Shown here piece after piece: positions 9,221-19,168 of a DNA stretch of 64,000 nt; within the stretch, counting starts at the first letter, position 1, and each line of letters starts with the position of its first letter. A program made the position numbers and the translations under genes. The notes beneath the pieces are model-generated. The model saw only the letters and a list, made by a program, of their open reading frames with translations. It made no database searches and was not told the DNA's origin. Source of the stretch: Bacillus_BU sp051233475. GTDB taxonomy: Bacteria > Bacillota > Bacilli > Bacillales > Cytobacillaceae. The stretch spans positions 212,403 through 276,402 of the forward strand of contig NZ_JBKFGH010000013.1 of assembly GCF_051233475.1 (NCBI RefSeq), in the 5' to 3' direction.

Positions 9221-10408
9221 ATGAAAAAAGGGAATAATTCTCACCGGTTATTGTATATTTCTAGTTTAATCGATGCTTCAACTTATAAGATGCTTTTTAC
9301 GCAGAAAGAAAAACCAATGCACGCAGCAAATAAATATCACACTCTTCTTTGTCAAGGTTTGGCGGAAAATGGGATGGATGTTCGAGTATATTCATCACTT
9401 CCTATCAACCGTTCCAATTGTTTGAAGAGATTTATACGTGTTCCTGATAAAAAAGATAGTGGCGTTACAACGCATTATATTCCAGTAATTAATTTTCCTA
9501 TAATTCGACATGCTATGGTATTTATAAAATGTTTTTTTGCGGCGCTTACCGCCCCAAGAGGAACAAATGTAATTTACGATGTTCTTGTTGTTTCTGCAGC
9601 ATGGGGTGCGGCATTAGGTGCTTCATTACGGCGACTAACAAAGGTGGGAATCGTAACAGACTTACCAGAATTCATGCAAATATCTTCAAATAGAACAATG
9701 CTGAAGATAAATAATAGACTTCTCAAAAAATGTGATGGCTATGTTTTTCTTACTGCTCAGATGAATGAAAAGGTTAATGTGAAAAAAAAACCGTTTATTG
9801 TTCTTGAAGGACATGTCGATAGTAAAATGAGAGAACGGAATCACTCTCCGTTCGGCAACCTCAAAAAAAGGATAATTATTTATGCTGGGCTACTTCATGA
9901 GAAATATGGAATCGCCAATTTATGTAATGCTTTTATAAAATGTTCAAAAAGTAATGAGGAATTACATTTATTTGGTGATGGAGATTATGTTTCTAAAATT
10001 CATGAACTTTGTCTGTTACACGATAATATTAAATATTTTGGGAACCAGCCAAATAAGGTGGTTGTTGAAAATGAGCTCAATGCAGTATTACTTGTCAATC
10101 CCAGACCATCATACGGTGAATTCACTAAGTATTCATTTCCATCTAAGACATTGGAATATATGGTATCTGGTACACCCGTATTAATGACAAAACTTCCAGG
10201 TGTTCCAAATGAATATGCCGAGTACGTATATATTGTAGATGATGATACTGAAGGTGGATTAGCTAAGGAAATGAGGAGAGTTCTTGATAAGGACAACGAG
10301 GAACTCGAACGTTTCGGTAAGGAAGCAAAGAATTACGCACTCAATAAGAAAAATAATATTATTCAGGCAAAAAGATTACTAAAATTTATTTTTTCATTTA
10401 AAAAATGA
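9221..10408 (+). CDS. GT4-type glycosyltransferase
   Basis: This 395-aa GT-B glycosyltransferase has AAGWGAAL-like spacing in the acceptor domain (SAAWGAALGASLRRL) and then VTDLPEFMQ. The donor domain has RIIIYAGLLHEKYGI, LHLFGDGDY and NPRPSYGEFTKYSFPSKTLEYMVSGTPVLMTKLPG, where the EFTKYSFPSKTLEYM segment matches the EX7E region. The start is supported by AAAGGAGG seven bases upstream. It is separated by about 50 bases from the preceding gene and is probably cotranscribed. Donor and acceptor cannot be read from the sequence. Confidence 0.88.
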   Translation: MKKGNNSHRLLYISSLIDASTYKMLFTQKEKPMHAANKYHTLLCQGLAENGMDVRVYSSLPINRSNCLKRFIRVPDKKDSGVTTHYIPVINFPIIRHAMVFIKCFFAALTAPRGTNVIYDVLVVSAAWGAALGASLRRLTKVGIVTDLPEFMQISSNRTMLKINNRLLKKCDGYVFLTAQMNEKVNVKKKPFIVLEGHVDSKMRERNHSPFGNLKKRIIIYAGLLHEKYGIANLCNAFIKCSKSNEELHLFGDGDYVSKIHELCLLHDNIKYFGNQPNKVVVENELNAVLLVNPRPSYGEFTKYSFPSKTLEYMVSGTPVLMTKLPGVPNEYAEYVYIVDDDTEGGLAKEMRRVLDKDNEELERFGKEAKNYALNKKNNIIQAKRLLKFIFSFKK

Positions 10409-10466
10409 TTTATTAAAATAACCAATATTGCCCTATTGTTAAAAAATTCTGAAGGAGAGCGATCTT

Positions 10467-11738
10467 ATGAACATACTGTGGTTATGTAATAAAGCCTTGC
10501 CAGGAATAAGTGAGAAGTTAGGCCTTAAAGATAATAATAGTGGTGGTTGGCTTAATGGTGCTTATGAGGGCTTAAAAAATAGAACGGATATTAATTTAGC
10601 TATATGCTTTCCTTCTGAAATCCCTGAAGAGCTAGTAATTGGAGAATATGACTTACTAAAATATTATGCTTTCAAACAATCAAAAAAGCCAATCTATAAC
10701 TATGACCCAAACTATGAAAGTATCTTTAGAAAAGTTATAAATAATTTTAAACCTGACATTGTTCACATATGGGGAACGGAATATTCTCATTCGCTTGCAA
10801 TGGTCAGAGCCTTTGGAAATTCTCAACGGACTGTAATTAGCATACAAGGACTTTGTAGTGTTTACGAAAAGCATTATTATGCAGGACTGCCTCAAAATAT
10901 CGTAAATAGATTTACTTTCCGAGATTTAGTCAGAAGCGATAATATTCGTAGACAAAGAACTAAATTTAAAAAGAGAGGCTTGTTTGAAGAAGAAGCTTTA
11001 AGATGTGTTAATTATGTAATTGGGCGAACAGATTGGGACAAAGCTTGTACTGAGCAGATAAATCCAAATGTTAATTATTTATTCTGTAATGAAACCCTAC
11101 GTAATTATTTTTATCAACATAAATGGAATATTGATAACTGTGAGAGGCACTCAATATTTGTTAGCCAATCAAATTATCCCATAAAAGGGTTTCACAAATT
11201 AATTGAGGCGATGCCAGGTATAATTAGGCGTTTTCCAGATACAAAAATATATACCACTTCAAAGGATATTAGGAAAATACCTTTCTATAAGTTAGATACA
11301 TATAATAAATACCTAATTTCTCTGATCAAAAAATATGAACTAGATCAGAGTATTGTTTTCCTTGGAAATTTAAATGAACATGAAATGGGGGAAAGATATA
11401 TCCGTTCTCATGTATTTGTTTCCGCATCATCTATAGAAAATTCGCCCAATTCGGTAGGTGAAGCAATGCTTTTGGGTGTTCCTACTGTTTCATCTGATGT
11501 TGGCGGAGTTAAAAACCTAATTCTTCATGGGAAAGACGGTCTAATTTTTCCAGAAGACGAATCTTACATGTTAACACATTATGTATGTAAAATATTTGAT
11601 GATGATAAATTAGCAACATTTCTGTCAAACAATGCAAAAAATAATGCTAAAGCTATTTATGATAAAGAAACAAATGCAGCGACTCTTAATAGTATTTATA
11701 ATCAAATATTTTTTACTTTTGAAGGAGAGAATGTATGA
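10467..11738 (+). CDS. GT4-type glycosyltransferase
   Basis: This 423-aa GT-B protein begins NILWLCNKALPGI and has the glycine-rich NSGGWLNGAYEGL. The donor-binding half has SIFVSQSNYPIKGFHKLIEAMP, IVFLGNLNEHEM, VFVSASSIENSPNSVGEAMLLGVPTVSSDVGGV and DGLIFPEDE. The sequence ENSPNSVGEAM carries the EX7E signature of family GT4. The gene has GAAGGAGAG before its ATG, and its 3' end overlaps the next gene by four bases. It is one of six transferases suggesting a repeat unit of roughly five to seven sugars. Confidence 0.92.
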   Translation: MNILWLCNKALPGISEKLGLKDNNSGGWLNGAYEGLKNRTDINLAICFPSEIPEELVIGEYDLLKYYAFKQSKKPIYNYDPNYESIFRKVINNFKPDIVHIWGTEYSHSLAMVRAFGNSQRTVISIQGLCSVYEKHYYAGLPQNIVNRFTFRDLVRSDNIRRQRTKFKKRGLFEEEALRCVNYVIGRTDWDKACTEQINPNVNYLFCNETLRNYFYQHKWNIDNCERHSIFVSQSNYPIKGFHKLIEAMPGIIRRFPDTKIYTTSKDIRKIPFYKLDTYNKYLISLIKKYELDQSIVFLGNLNEHEMGERYIRSHVFVSASSIENSPNSVGEAMLLGVPTVSSDVGGVKNLILHGKDGLIFPEDESYMLTHYVCKIFDDDKLATFLSNNAKNNAKAIYDKETNAATLNSIYNQIFFTFEGENV

Positions 11739-12670
11739 CGGCACCTGTAATTCTTTTTGTTTATAATCGATTGGATCACGTTAGGAAAACAATTGAAGCC
11801 TTAGCTATAAACACATTAGCTAAAGATAGTGAACTATTTATTTTTTCCGATGGTCCTAAAAATGAGGAAACTATAGAAGGTGTACTTGAAGTTAGAAGAT
11901 ATATTAATTCAGATTTTGTACGAAATTCATTTGCGAGGGTAATAATAGAAGAGTCTAAACATAATATGGGGCTTGCAAACTCTATTATTAATGGTGTTAC
12001 CAAGGTGATAGAAAAATATGGGCGTGTTATTGTTATTGAGGACGATAATGTTAGCTCACCAGATTTCCTTTCTTATATGAATGAGTGTCTCGAATTTTAT
12101 AAAGAAGATGAAAGAATATGGTCAATAGGAGGATTTAGTTTCATAAAGCATTTTCCGAAAGATTATAATCAGGATGTTTATCTTATAGGAAGAACTTGTA
12201 GCTATGCGTGGGCTACCTGGAAAGATAGGTGGTCTAAAGTAGATTGGAATGTAACAGATTACTATAGTAATTTCCGTTTCAACTTTAAACGTAGGTTTAA
12301 GTTTAATAGACACGGAAATGATCGAGCTAGTATGCTCGATGCACAAATGTATCATCAAATTGATTCATGGGCGATACGTTTTTGTTATGCAGAATTTGTG
12401 AATAATATGTTCACTGTTTATCCTCGCGTTTCTAAAATATCCAATATAGGTCATGATGGAAGCGGCACACACTTTAATAGAGTGTCATTATCTTCAATCA
12501 AAAATGATCCTTTTAATGTACAAATTGATGGTCAAACTCACAAGTGTAGTTTATCTCACAATGTAATGCCAGACAAAAGAATTATCAGGGATTTTGCAAA
12601 TAGTTTTAATGAATCAAGATGGAGATTACTACGAAGATACATCGGCTCAATTATTCGTTTCGGGACCTAA
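11735..12670 (+). CDS. GT-A-fold glycosyltransferase (GT2/GNT-I-like)
   Basis: This 311-aa inverting-type transferase begins TAPVILFVYNRLDHVRKTIEAL, a GT-A nucleotide-binding start, followed by ELFIFSDGPKNEE. The metal-binding acidic motif VIEDDNVSSPDFL is near residue 100. The later SIGGFSFIKHF and CSYAWATWKDRW segments are typical of the sugar transferases annotated near GNT-I in polysaccharide loci. The ATG overlaps the stop of the previous GT4 gene, so the two are translationally coupled. Specificity is unknown. Confidence 0.88.
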   Translation: MTAPVILFVYNRLDHVRKTIEALAINTLAKDSELFIFSDGPKNEETIEGVLEVRRYINSDFVRNSFARVIIEESKHNMGLANSIINGVTKVIEKYGRVIVIEDDNVSSPDFLSYMNECLEFYKEDERIWSIGGFSFIKHFPKDYNQDVYLIGRTCSYAWATWKDRWSKVDWNVTDYYSNFRFNFKRRFKFNRHGNDRASMLDAQMYHQIDSWAIRFCYAEFVNNMFTVYPRVSKISNIGHDGSGTHFNRVSLSSIKNDPFNVQIDGQTHKCSLSHNVMPDKRIIRDFANSFNESRWRLLRRYIGSIIRFGT

Positions 12671-12728
12671 AATACTGTCATTTAAGAAACGTAATATGTG
12701 TTAATTATAATAGAAATGAGTAATGTAA

Positions 12729-13985
12729 ATGGAACATGTAAAAAACTTAAATAATCTCTCTAATTTTATGCAAGACAAAACTAAAAAAGATCAATATTGG
12801 TATAATCTACTGGTAGTAGCTGCCTTTTCATATAATTCTATACTTCGTTATTTTATAGAGGTTTTTGAACGGATACCATTCATAAATTATTTTAGTGGGT
12901 TTGTAGTTCCTATAATGTATATTTTTTTAATTGCAATGTGCTTGAAAGGGATATTAAGCTTTGTACGACTTCGTGACATACTCTTTATTTTTGTTTTTAT
13001 AATACTTTTATTATTAACTTGGCTTATTAGGCCTGAAAACGGGATCTATATTCGTGAATTTTTACCAGAAATTTTGTTATTTTATTTACCATTTTATTTT
13101 TTGGGATTATCTTTTATTACAAATAAAAGCATGATTAATTGGCTATATCGTGTGTCTTTGGTAGCTTTAATGATTAATTGGGCATATCTTGCATATTATT
13201 ATTCAACGGGCAGAGTTTTTCATATTGACAGTATGTATGAATCTTATACTATGTTGTTACATGTTATGATAATTGTTTGGCTTACGTTGAGAAAGCTAAC
13301 AATAACGAAATTGATGTTTTCTGTCGCTGGTTTTTTATATCTTTTATCGATGGGGACCAGAGGTCCAATTGTTATTTTACTCTCTTTTATAGTTATATAT
13401 ATAATTTTCAAGACAGCAAGAAATATAAAAATAAAAATCTTATTTTTTATATTATTTATTGTTTTATCGTATATATTTTTATTTACTAATGTAATAACAG
13501 AAATAGTTAAATGGATCAGTACAATCATTGAATCGATGGGGTTATCTACTCGGGTTTTAGATTCATATTTGTATGGTCATGCACAAGATAGTATTGATGA
13601 GCGAACTAATATATATACACTATTATGGTCAGCCCTTTGGGATAAACCAATTACAGGATATGGTATATACGGTGAGTATCCATTTATAGGTTGGTCGGCG
13701 CATAATTTATATCTACAAATGTGCTTTGAATTTGGATTAATAGTAGGTCCTATCTTAATAATGATATTCATAAGTATTTCTGCACAGGCTATCTTTAGAA
13801 ATGTAGATCCTATAGCCAAAGAATTCGCATTGATATGGGTATGCTATATATTTATTCAAGGCTTTTTTGGGGGAAATGTTATAAGTTTTTATGTCTTTTT
13901 TTCATTAGGATATTTTCTTAGACTAATTCGTTTAAAAAAGTATTATATAAAAATATTACGAAAAAATAGAGTGCCAAAATTATAA
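12729..13985 (+). CDS. Wzy-type polysaccharide (O-antigen) polymerase
   Basis: This 418-aa integral membrane protein has about ten to twelve predicted helices and a long external loop between about residues 260 and 320. That loop contains the GYGIYGEYPFIGWSAHNLYLQM segment, the H-N-x-Y/L pattern seen in O-antigen ligase/Wzy proteins. Such enzymes polymerise lipid-linked repeats outside the membrane. The assignment rests on topology and locus context, since Wzy sequences are poorly conserved. It is very A+T-rich. It ends one base before an alternative GTG of the next gene. Confidence 0.82.
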   Translation: MEHVKNLNNLSNFMQDKTKKDQYWYNLLVVAAFSYNSILRYFIEVFERIPFINYFSGFVVPIMYIFLIAMCLKGILSFVRLRDILFIFVFIILLLLTWLIRPENGIYIREFLPEILLFYLPFYFLGLSFITNKSMINWLYRVSLVALMINWAYLAYYYSTGRVFHIDSMYESYTMLLHVMIIVWLTLRKLTITKLMFSVAGFLYLLSMGTRGPIVILLSFIVIYIIFKTARNIKIKILFFILFIVLSYIFLFTNVITEIVKWISTIIESMGLSTRVLDSYLYGHAQDSIDERTNIYTLLWSALWDKPITGYGIYGEYPFIGWSAHNLYLQMCFEFGLIVGPILIMIFISISAQAIFRNVDPIAKEFALIWVCYIFIQGFFGGNVISFYVFFSLGYFLRLIRLKKYYIKILRKNRVPKL

Positions 13986-14043
13986 TGTGAGTAAAATTAC
14001 GATTAATACTTGTAATCAATTGAAATGGATTTGGAGGCAAATA

Positions 14044-15309
14044 ATGCGTTTTATAATATTAATGAATATAAATAAGAATACAGCCCAGAATTATAGAGTT
14101 GTTAGGTTGTTAGTGGAACAACTAGAAAAAAGAGGCCACTATGTGAACTGCGTATTTCCTTCATATACAATTAAGGAGTATAAAAGTAATAAAAAAAGAA
14201 AAGGTGTTTATACATTTTTTTATTATAAACCAGCTGAATACTCCAATCATTTCTTATATAGTCTTTCAGAATTTAAGAATAGGCCACTAAAGTTGATTAC
14301 TTTGCTTATTTCTAAACCACTTTATAGTATTAAATATTTGATTGATCGTACATTGCAAGCTCTAGGAATAAGAAATATTGAGGAACTTAGATATAAACGG
14401 TGTCTCGAAGCTGCAAATAGAAAAATAAATGCAGATATAGTGGTTGGAATAAGTAATCCTTTTTCATCCGCAATGACAATGGCCATTGCAACTGGCTCTT
14501 ATAAAAAAATATGGTATCAAATAGATCCACATTCATTAAACGGTATTATGAAAGAAAATGAATTAAATTATGAAATTGAGAGAGAACAATTTATATATGA
14601 ACAATCTGATAATGTTATTGTTCAACCTTTAGCATATAAAGAAATTAGAACATCACCATTTTTTCCGTATTTGGAGAAATGCAATTCCATGCAATTCCCT
14701 TTAATAAGACCAGTTAAGCATAAATTAAGTTCTAGCCCCTTTAATTTCGACAAAAAATACATTAATTGCGTATTTGCTGGAGCTCTAACGCAACGCATAA
14801 GAAGACCCGAATATATGTTAAGTTTATTTAATGCATTAAGTAAGTATAGAATAAAGCTTCATATATGGAGTGGTGATTTGCAAGCAGCTCAAAGACAGCA
14901 GCTCGCTTCCCTATTAAGTAATAATGTTGAATTTCATGGTTCACTTGAATACAATAGTATGATTTCAGTTTTAAATGAAGCAGATATATTAGTTAACCTA
15001 GGAAATAGTAAATCAAACCAATTTCCGTCAAAACTTCTTGATTATATATCCATAGGGAAACCTATTTTAAATATATATAAGATAGATAATTGTCCAACTT
15101 TGGACGTAATAGAGCAATACCCACTGGGTATAAATGTATCAGAGAAAGAGGATATTGATGATGCTTCTAAAATAGTTATGGATTTTATAGAAGAATACAA
15201 GGGTAGAACCATACCGTATAAAGAGGTGGAAAGTTGTTTTAGAGAATTTACACCTGAACAAGTAGCTGATAAATTTTTGAATATATGCACAAAGGTAAGT
15301 GCTATGTGA
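14044..15309 (+). CDS. Putative glycosyltransferase (GT4-like)
   Basis: This protein of about 421 aa is counted from ATG 14044, which has GGAGG eight bases upstream; the longer frame from GTG 13987 lacks a site. GT-B features are the start MRFIILMNINKNTAQNYR, WYQIDPHSL in the acceptor domain, NCVFAGALTQRIRRPEYML, VEFHGSLEYNSMISVLNEADILVNLGN and the donor-site region NQFPSKLLDYISIGKPIL. It sits between polymerase and flippase genes. Donor specificity is unknown. Confidence 0.8.
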   Translation: MRFIILMNINKNTAQNYRVVRLLVEQLEKRGHYVNCVFPSYTIKEYKSNKKRKGVYTFFYYKPAEYSNHFLYSLSEFKNRPLKLITLLISKPLYSIKYLIDRTLQALGIRNIEELRYKRCLEAANRKINADIVVGISNPFSSAMTMAIATGSYKKIWYQIDPHSLNGIMKENELNYEIEREQFIYEQSDNVIVQPLAYKEIRTSPFFPYLEKCNSMQFPLIRPVKHKLSSSPFNFDKKYINCVFAGALTQRIRRPEYMLSLFNALSKYRIKLHIWSGDLQAAQRQQLASLLSNNVEFHGSLEYNSMISVLNEADILVNLGNSKSNQFPSKLLDYISIGKPILNIYKIDNCPTLDVIEQYPLGINVSEKEDIDDASKIVMDFIEEYKGRTIPYKEVESCFREFTPEQVADKFLNICTKVSAM

Positions 15310-15491
15310 TCTATTACTCGATACCTGAAAGCTGACTTATAAAATTTATTTAGAAATTACCGCTAAAGGTTCTTCATAGATACCATTGTCTTTAGGTCTT
15401 TATCTTTATACGCACATAAGAAGGACAGTTAGTAAATATTAAAATTGTCCTATTTATTAAGTTTAAATAGTAATATCTTGGAGGATTCTTT

Positions 15492-16946
15492 ATGAAAAGT
15501 ACTAGAAATAGTATCTTTGGAGGAATAGTATGGAGGTTTTTGGAGCGTATTGGTGCACAAGGTGTTTCGCTAATTGTTTCTATCATATTAGCTCGTCTTT
15601 TATCACCAAATGATTATGGTATGGTTGCATTAGTTACTGTTTTTACGAACTTTGCAATGATATTCGTTGTTTATGGCTTTGGTAGTGCACTGATACAAAA
15701 AAAGGATTCTGATGTAGTTGATTTTTCCACCATATTTTATTTCAATATAGCCACAGGTATCATATTATATTTTATTCTTTTTTTTACTGCGCCTTATATT
15801 GAAGCATTCTATAATGTTGATGGTTTGTCTCTGATAGTGCGCATAATGGCGCTATCTGTGATTATATCAAGTATTAACAACGTTCAACAGTCGTATGTTT
15901 CGAAGACAATGCAGTATAGGTTATTTTTTTATTCTACTTTAGTTGGTACGTTAGTTTCAGCTATTGTGGGTATTTACATGGCATATGAAGGTCTTGGTGT
16001 TTGGGCTCTAGTTACACAAAACTTATTGACCCAATTGATAGGTGTGGTTGTTTTATGGTTTACAGTTAAATGGCGTCCAAAATTAGTGTTTTCTTTTAAA
16101 CGTCTAAAAGAATTATATCATTATGGATGGAAGATTATGGTTGTAGGGTTATTCGATACAGTATACAACGAGTTAACTAGTTTAATTATTGGAAAATTGT
16201 ATACTTCTGAAGATTTAGCTTTTTTCAACAAGGGACAACAATTTCCAAAGCTTATTGTTACAAATATCAATTCATCGATTGATTTAGTATTGTTTTCCGC
16301 CATGTCAGAAGTCCAGGATGAAATAGATAGAGTAAAAAGGTTAACTCAACGATCAATTAAAACTAGTACCTATATAATTGCTCCAATTATGATGGGGTTA
16401 GCAGTATGTGCAGACCAAATAATAGAACTGTTATTAACTAGGAAATGGCTCTCCGTAGTACCATTTCTTCAAATATTCTGCATAATATACTTTTTTATAC
16501 CGATAAATACTGCCAATTTACAAGCAATCAAAGCAATTGGAAGAAGTGATATATTCTTAAAGTTAGGGATAATAAGAATTATAGTAGGTATCACCGTTTT
16601 AGTTTTTTCAATGTGGTATGGTGTATATGCAATGGCATTAAGTGCGGTTATAACTATGATAGCAAGTGTATTTATTAATGCATATCCTAATAAAAAATTG
16701 ATTGGTTATGGTTATATTGAGCAAGTCAAAGACATGCTTCCTAGTATTATTCTTTCCTTTATGATGGGCGCTATTATAAATATAATAAATTTTATTGACA
16801 TGAATACGATATTATTACTCATTTTAAAAATAGTTGTGGGAATAGTTTTTTACATTTGTATTTCATGGTTATTTAAGGTTGAAAGTTTTTTATATTTATT
16901 AAACATTATTAAAAACTATTTACCAAAACGTAAATTATTAAAGTAA
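15492..16946 (+). CDS. Wzx-type flippase (polysaccharide transporter family, MOP superfamily)
   Basis: This 484-aa protein has about twelve to fourteen membrane helices. The N-terminus GGIVWRFLERIGAQGVSLIVSIILARLLSPNDYGMVALV is typical of WzxC/RfbX-like proteins, including the conserved L-x-P-x-x-Y/F-G turn. It moves undecaprenyl-pyrophosphate-linked repeat units across the membrane for polymerisation by Wzy. The start follows TTGGAGG. The 180-base gap upstream holds only a weak AGGACA/TGTCCT hairpin (15422-15451) and no gene. Confidence 0.92.
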   Translation: MKSTRNSIFGGIVWRFLERIGAQGVSLIVSIILARLLSPNDYGMVALVTVFTNFAMIFVVYGFGSALIQKKDSDVVDFSTIFYFNIATGIILYFILFFTAPYIEAFYNVDGLSLIVRIMALSVIISSINNVQQSYVSKTMQYRLFFYSTLVGTLVSAIVGIYMAYEGLGVWALVTQNLLTQLIGVVVLWFTVKWRPKLVFSFKRLKELYHYGWKIMVVGLFDTVYNELTSLIIGKLYTSEDLAFFNKGQQFPKLIVTNINSSIDLVLFSAMSEVQDEIDRVKRLTQRSIKTSTYIIAPIMMGLAVCADQIIELLLTRKWLSVVPFLQIFCIIYFFIPINTANLQAIKAIGRSDIFLKLGIIRIIVGITVLVFSMWYGVYAMALSAVITMIASVFINAYPNKKLIGYGYIEQVKDMLPSIILSFMMGAIINIINFIDMNTILLLILKIVVGIVFYICISWLFKVESFLYLLNIIKNYLPKRKLLK

Positions 16947-17000
16947 TAAAAAATTGCTTTTGTAGAATATAAATAATATAAATTTTTTGGAGGATAAGAC

Positions 17001-18038
17001 ATGTTTAAAAATAAAACTTTACTAATTACAGGCGGTACAGGATCTTTCGGAAATGCTGTTATGAAAAGATTTTTAGATACAGATATTAAAGAAATCCGAA
17101 TTTTTTCTCGTGATGAAAAGAAGCAAGATGATATGAGAAAATTCTACAAAAATGATAAGCTTCGGTTTTATATTGGCGATGTAAGAGATTTAAAATCAAT
17201 TAAAAATGCTATGCATGGAGTAGATTATATATTTCATGCCGCAGCTCTAAAGCAAGTACCTTCTTGTGAGTTTTTTCCACTAGAGGCAGTAAAAACAAAT
17301 GTTTTAGGGACAGATAATGTTCTAACTGCTGCCATCGAATATGGTATTAAAAAAGTAATCTGTCTTTCGACTGATAAAGCAGCCTATCCAATTAATGCAA
17401 TGGGGATTTCAAAAGCTATGATGGAAAAAGTTTTTGTGGCAAAGTCAAAAACTGTTTCTCCAGATAAGACTCTTATTTGTGGTACGAGATACGGTAATGT
17501 AATGGCCTCACGTGGATCTGTTATTCCATTGTTTATTGAACAGATTAAAAGTGGACAGCCGTTAACTGTTACAGACCCAAATATGACGAGATTCCTTATG
17601 AGTCTTGAAGAGGCGGTTGAGTTAGTAATTTTTGCTTTTCAAAATGCTGAAGCAGGAGACATTATGGTTCAAAAATCTCCAGCTAGCACTATTGGTGATC
17701 TAGCCCAAGCTATAAAGGAATTATTTAATGCGGAAAATGAAATTAAAATTATTGGAACCCGTCATGGAGAAAAACGTTATGAAACACTTCTTACAAAAGA
17801 AGAATATGTAAATGCAGAAGATTTACCAGGTTTCTATAGAGTGCCTGCCGATCAAAGGGATCTTAACTATGATAAGTACTTTGCAGAGGGTGACCAAAAG
17901 TTAAGTTCAGTTGAAGAATATAATTCTGATAATACACAGATTCTTACTATTGAAGAAATCAAAGAAAAATTACTTGAGTTAGATTATGTTCAAAGCGAAT
18001 TAAGTGAGTGGAACAAAAAAGTTCACGTGTTAAACTAG
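17001..18038 (+). CDS. capE: UDP-GlcNAc 4,6-dehydratase/5-epimerase (CapE/FnlA)
   Basis: This 345-aa extended SDR catalyses the first step from UDP-GlcNAc toward UDP-N-acetyl-L-fucosamine. It shows TGGTGSFGNAV (residues about 8-18), the YIGDVRD segment, HAAALKQVPSCEFFPLEA and TDKAAYPINAMGISK, the Met/Lys active-site variant shared with FlaA1. GTRYGNVMASRGSVIPLF is the usual substrate segment. Length matches the family. It opens a three-gene set with capF and capG that is arranged as in the Staphylococcus aureus type 5/8 capsule locus. Confidence 0.95.
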   Translation: MFKNKTLLITGGTGSFGNAVMKRFLDTDIKEIRIFSRDEKKQDDMRKFYKNDKLRFYIGDVRDLKSIKNAMHGVDYIFHAAALKQVPSCEFFPLEAVKTNVLGTDNVLTAAIEYGIKKVICLSTDKAAYPINAMGISKAMMEKVFVAKSKTVSPDKTLICGTRYGNVMASRGSVIPLFIEQIKSGQPLTVTDPNMTRFLMSLEEAVELVIFAFQNAEAGDIMVQKSPASTIGDLAQAIKELFNAENEIKIIGTRHGEKRYETLLTKEEYVNAEDLPGFYRVPADQRDLNYDKYFAEGDQKLSSVEEYNSDNTQILTIEEIKEKLLELDYVQSELSEWNKKVHVLN

Positions 18039-18054
18039 AGGGTGGAATAACAAT

Positions 18055-19164
18055 ATGAATATTCTTGTTACTGGAGCAAATGGTTTTATTGGAAAAAATC
18101 TTGTTGCTGAACTTAGAAATAGAGGATTTTGTAATATATTTGAGTTTACTAAAGAAAGTGACCCTTTACTTCTGGAAAAGTATACAAAAGAATCTAATTT
18201 TGTATTTCATTTGGCGGGTGTTAATAGACCAAATGATGAAAAGGAATTTATGGAAGGGAATTTTGGATTTACATCGCAATTGCTAGAGTTGCTAAAAAAA
18301 CATGGTAATAGAGCACCTATATTAATTACATCATCTATTCAGGCAGAAAAGGATAACCTTTATGGAAGAAGTAAAAAGGCTGCTGAAGAGTTACTTGTTA
18401 ATTATTATAAAGAAACAGACACACAATTTTATATATATCGTTTACCTAATGTTTTTGGAAAGTGGAGCAAACCAAATTATAATACAGTGATAGCCACATT
18501 TTGCCATAATATAGCTAGAGATTTGGATATTCAAGTAAACGATCCATATGTAGACCTCACTCTTTGTTATATAGATGATGTATTGGAAGAGTTTTTTAGG
18601 GCTCTTGAAGGAAAGCCAACAATACAAGGTGGTTTCTGTGTTGTTCCTGTAACACATAATATTAAACTTGGAGAATTGGCTGAAATTATAAAGGCTTTTA
18701 AAGAAAGTAGGATAAATTTAAGCATTCCCAATATGAATAATACCCTAATTAAAAAATTATATAGCACTTACTTAAGCTTTTTACCAGAAGATAAGTTCTC
18801 TTATGACCTTAAAATGAATATTGATCACCGAGGATCATTTTCTGAATTCATTAGAACATCTGAGAGAGGCCAAGTTTCTGTAAATGTATCAAAACCTGGT
18901 ATAACAAAAGGAAATCACTGGCACCACACTAAAAATGAAAAATTCTTAGTTGTTAGTGGAGAAGGTTTAGTCCGCTTTAGAAAGATAGATTCAGATGAAA
19001 TTATTGAGTATAAAGTAAATGGAGAGAAGTTACAGGTTGTTGATATTCCTACTGGATATACACACTCAATTGTAAATATAGGAGAAAGTGACCTAGTAAC
19101 AGTAATGTGGGCAAATGAATGCTTTGACTCAGAAAAGCCAGACACATACTTCTTGGAGGTATAA
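18055..19164 (+). CDS. capF: CapF/FnlB: 4-keto reductase with C-terminal cupin
   Basis: This 369-aa bifunctional enzyme has an N-terminal SDR domain that begins MNILVTGANGFIGKNL, with YGRSKKAAEE as the Tyr-Lys pair and RLPNVFGKW. A cupin domain starts at about residue 255 (DHRGSFSEFIRT, GITKGNHWHHTKNEKFLVVSGEG), with the His residues that bind metal in CapF. It epimerises and reduces the CapE product to UDP-N-acetyl-6-deoxy-L-talosamine. It lies 16 bases after capE and five before the capG start. Both domains appear intact. Confidence 0.95.
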   Translation: MNILVTGANGFIGKNLVAELRNRGFCNIFEFTKESDPLLLEKYTKESNFVFHLAGVNRPNDEKEFMEGNFGFTSQLLELLKKHGNRAPILITSSIQAEKDNLYGRSKKAAEELLVNYYKETDTQFYIYRLPNVFGKWSKPNYNTVIATFCHNIARDLDIQVNDPYVDLTLCYIDDVLEEFFRALEGKPTIQGGFCVVPVTHNIKLGELAEIIKAFKESRINLSIPNMNNTLIKKLYSTYLSFLPEDKFSYDLKMNIDHRGSFSEFIRTSERGQVSVNVSKPGITKGNHWHHTKNEKFLVVSGEGLVRFRKIDSDEIIEYKVNGEKLQVVDIPTGYTHSIVNIGESDLVTVMWANECFDSEKPDTYFLEV

Positions 19165-19168
19165 TTTA

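Noticed and set aside
13987..14043. GTG start for the glycosyltransferase at 14044
   Set aside because: ATG 14044 has GGAGG at proper spacing and begins with the typical beta strand of a GT-B fold.
19115..19168. Longer N-terminus for CapG
   Set aside because: It overlaps capF and lacks a ribosome binding site, whereas ATG 19169 follows TTGGAGG and matches the family start.
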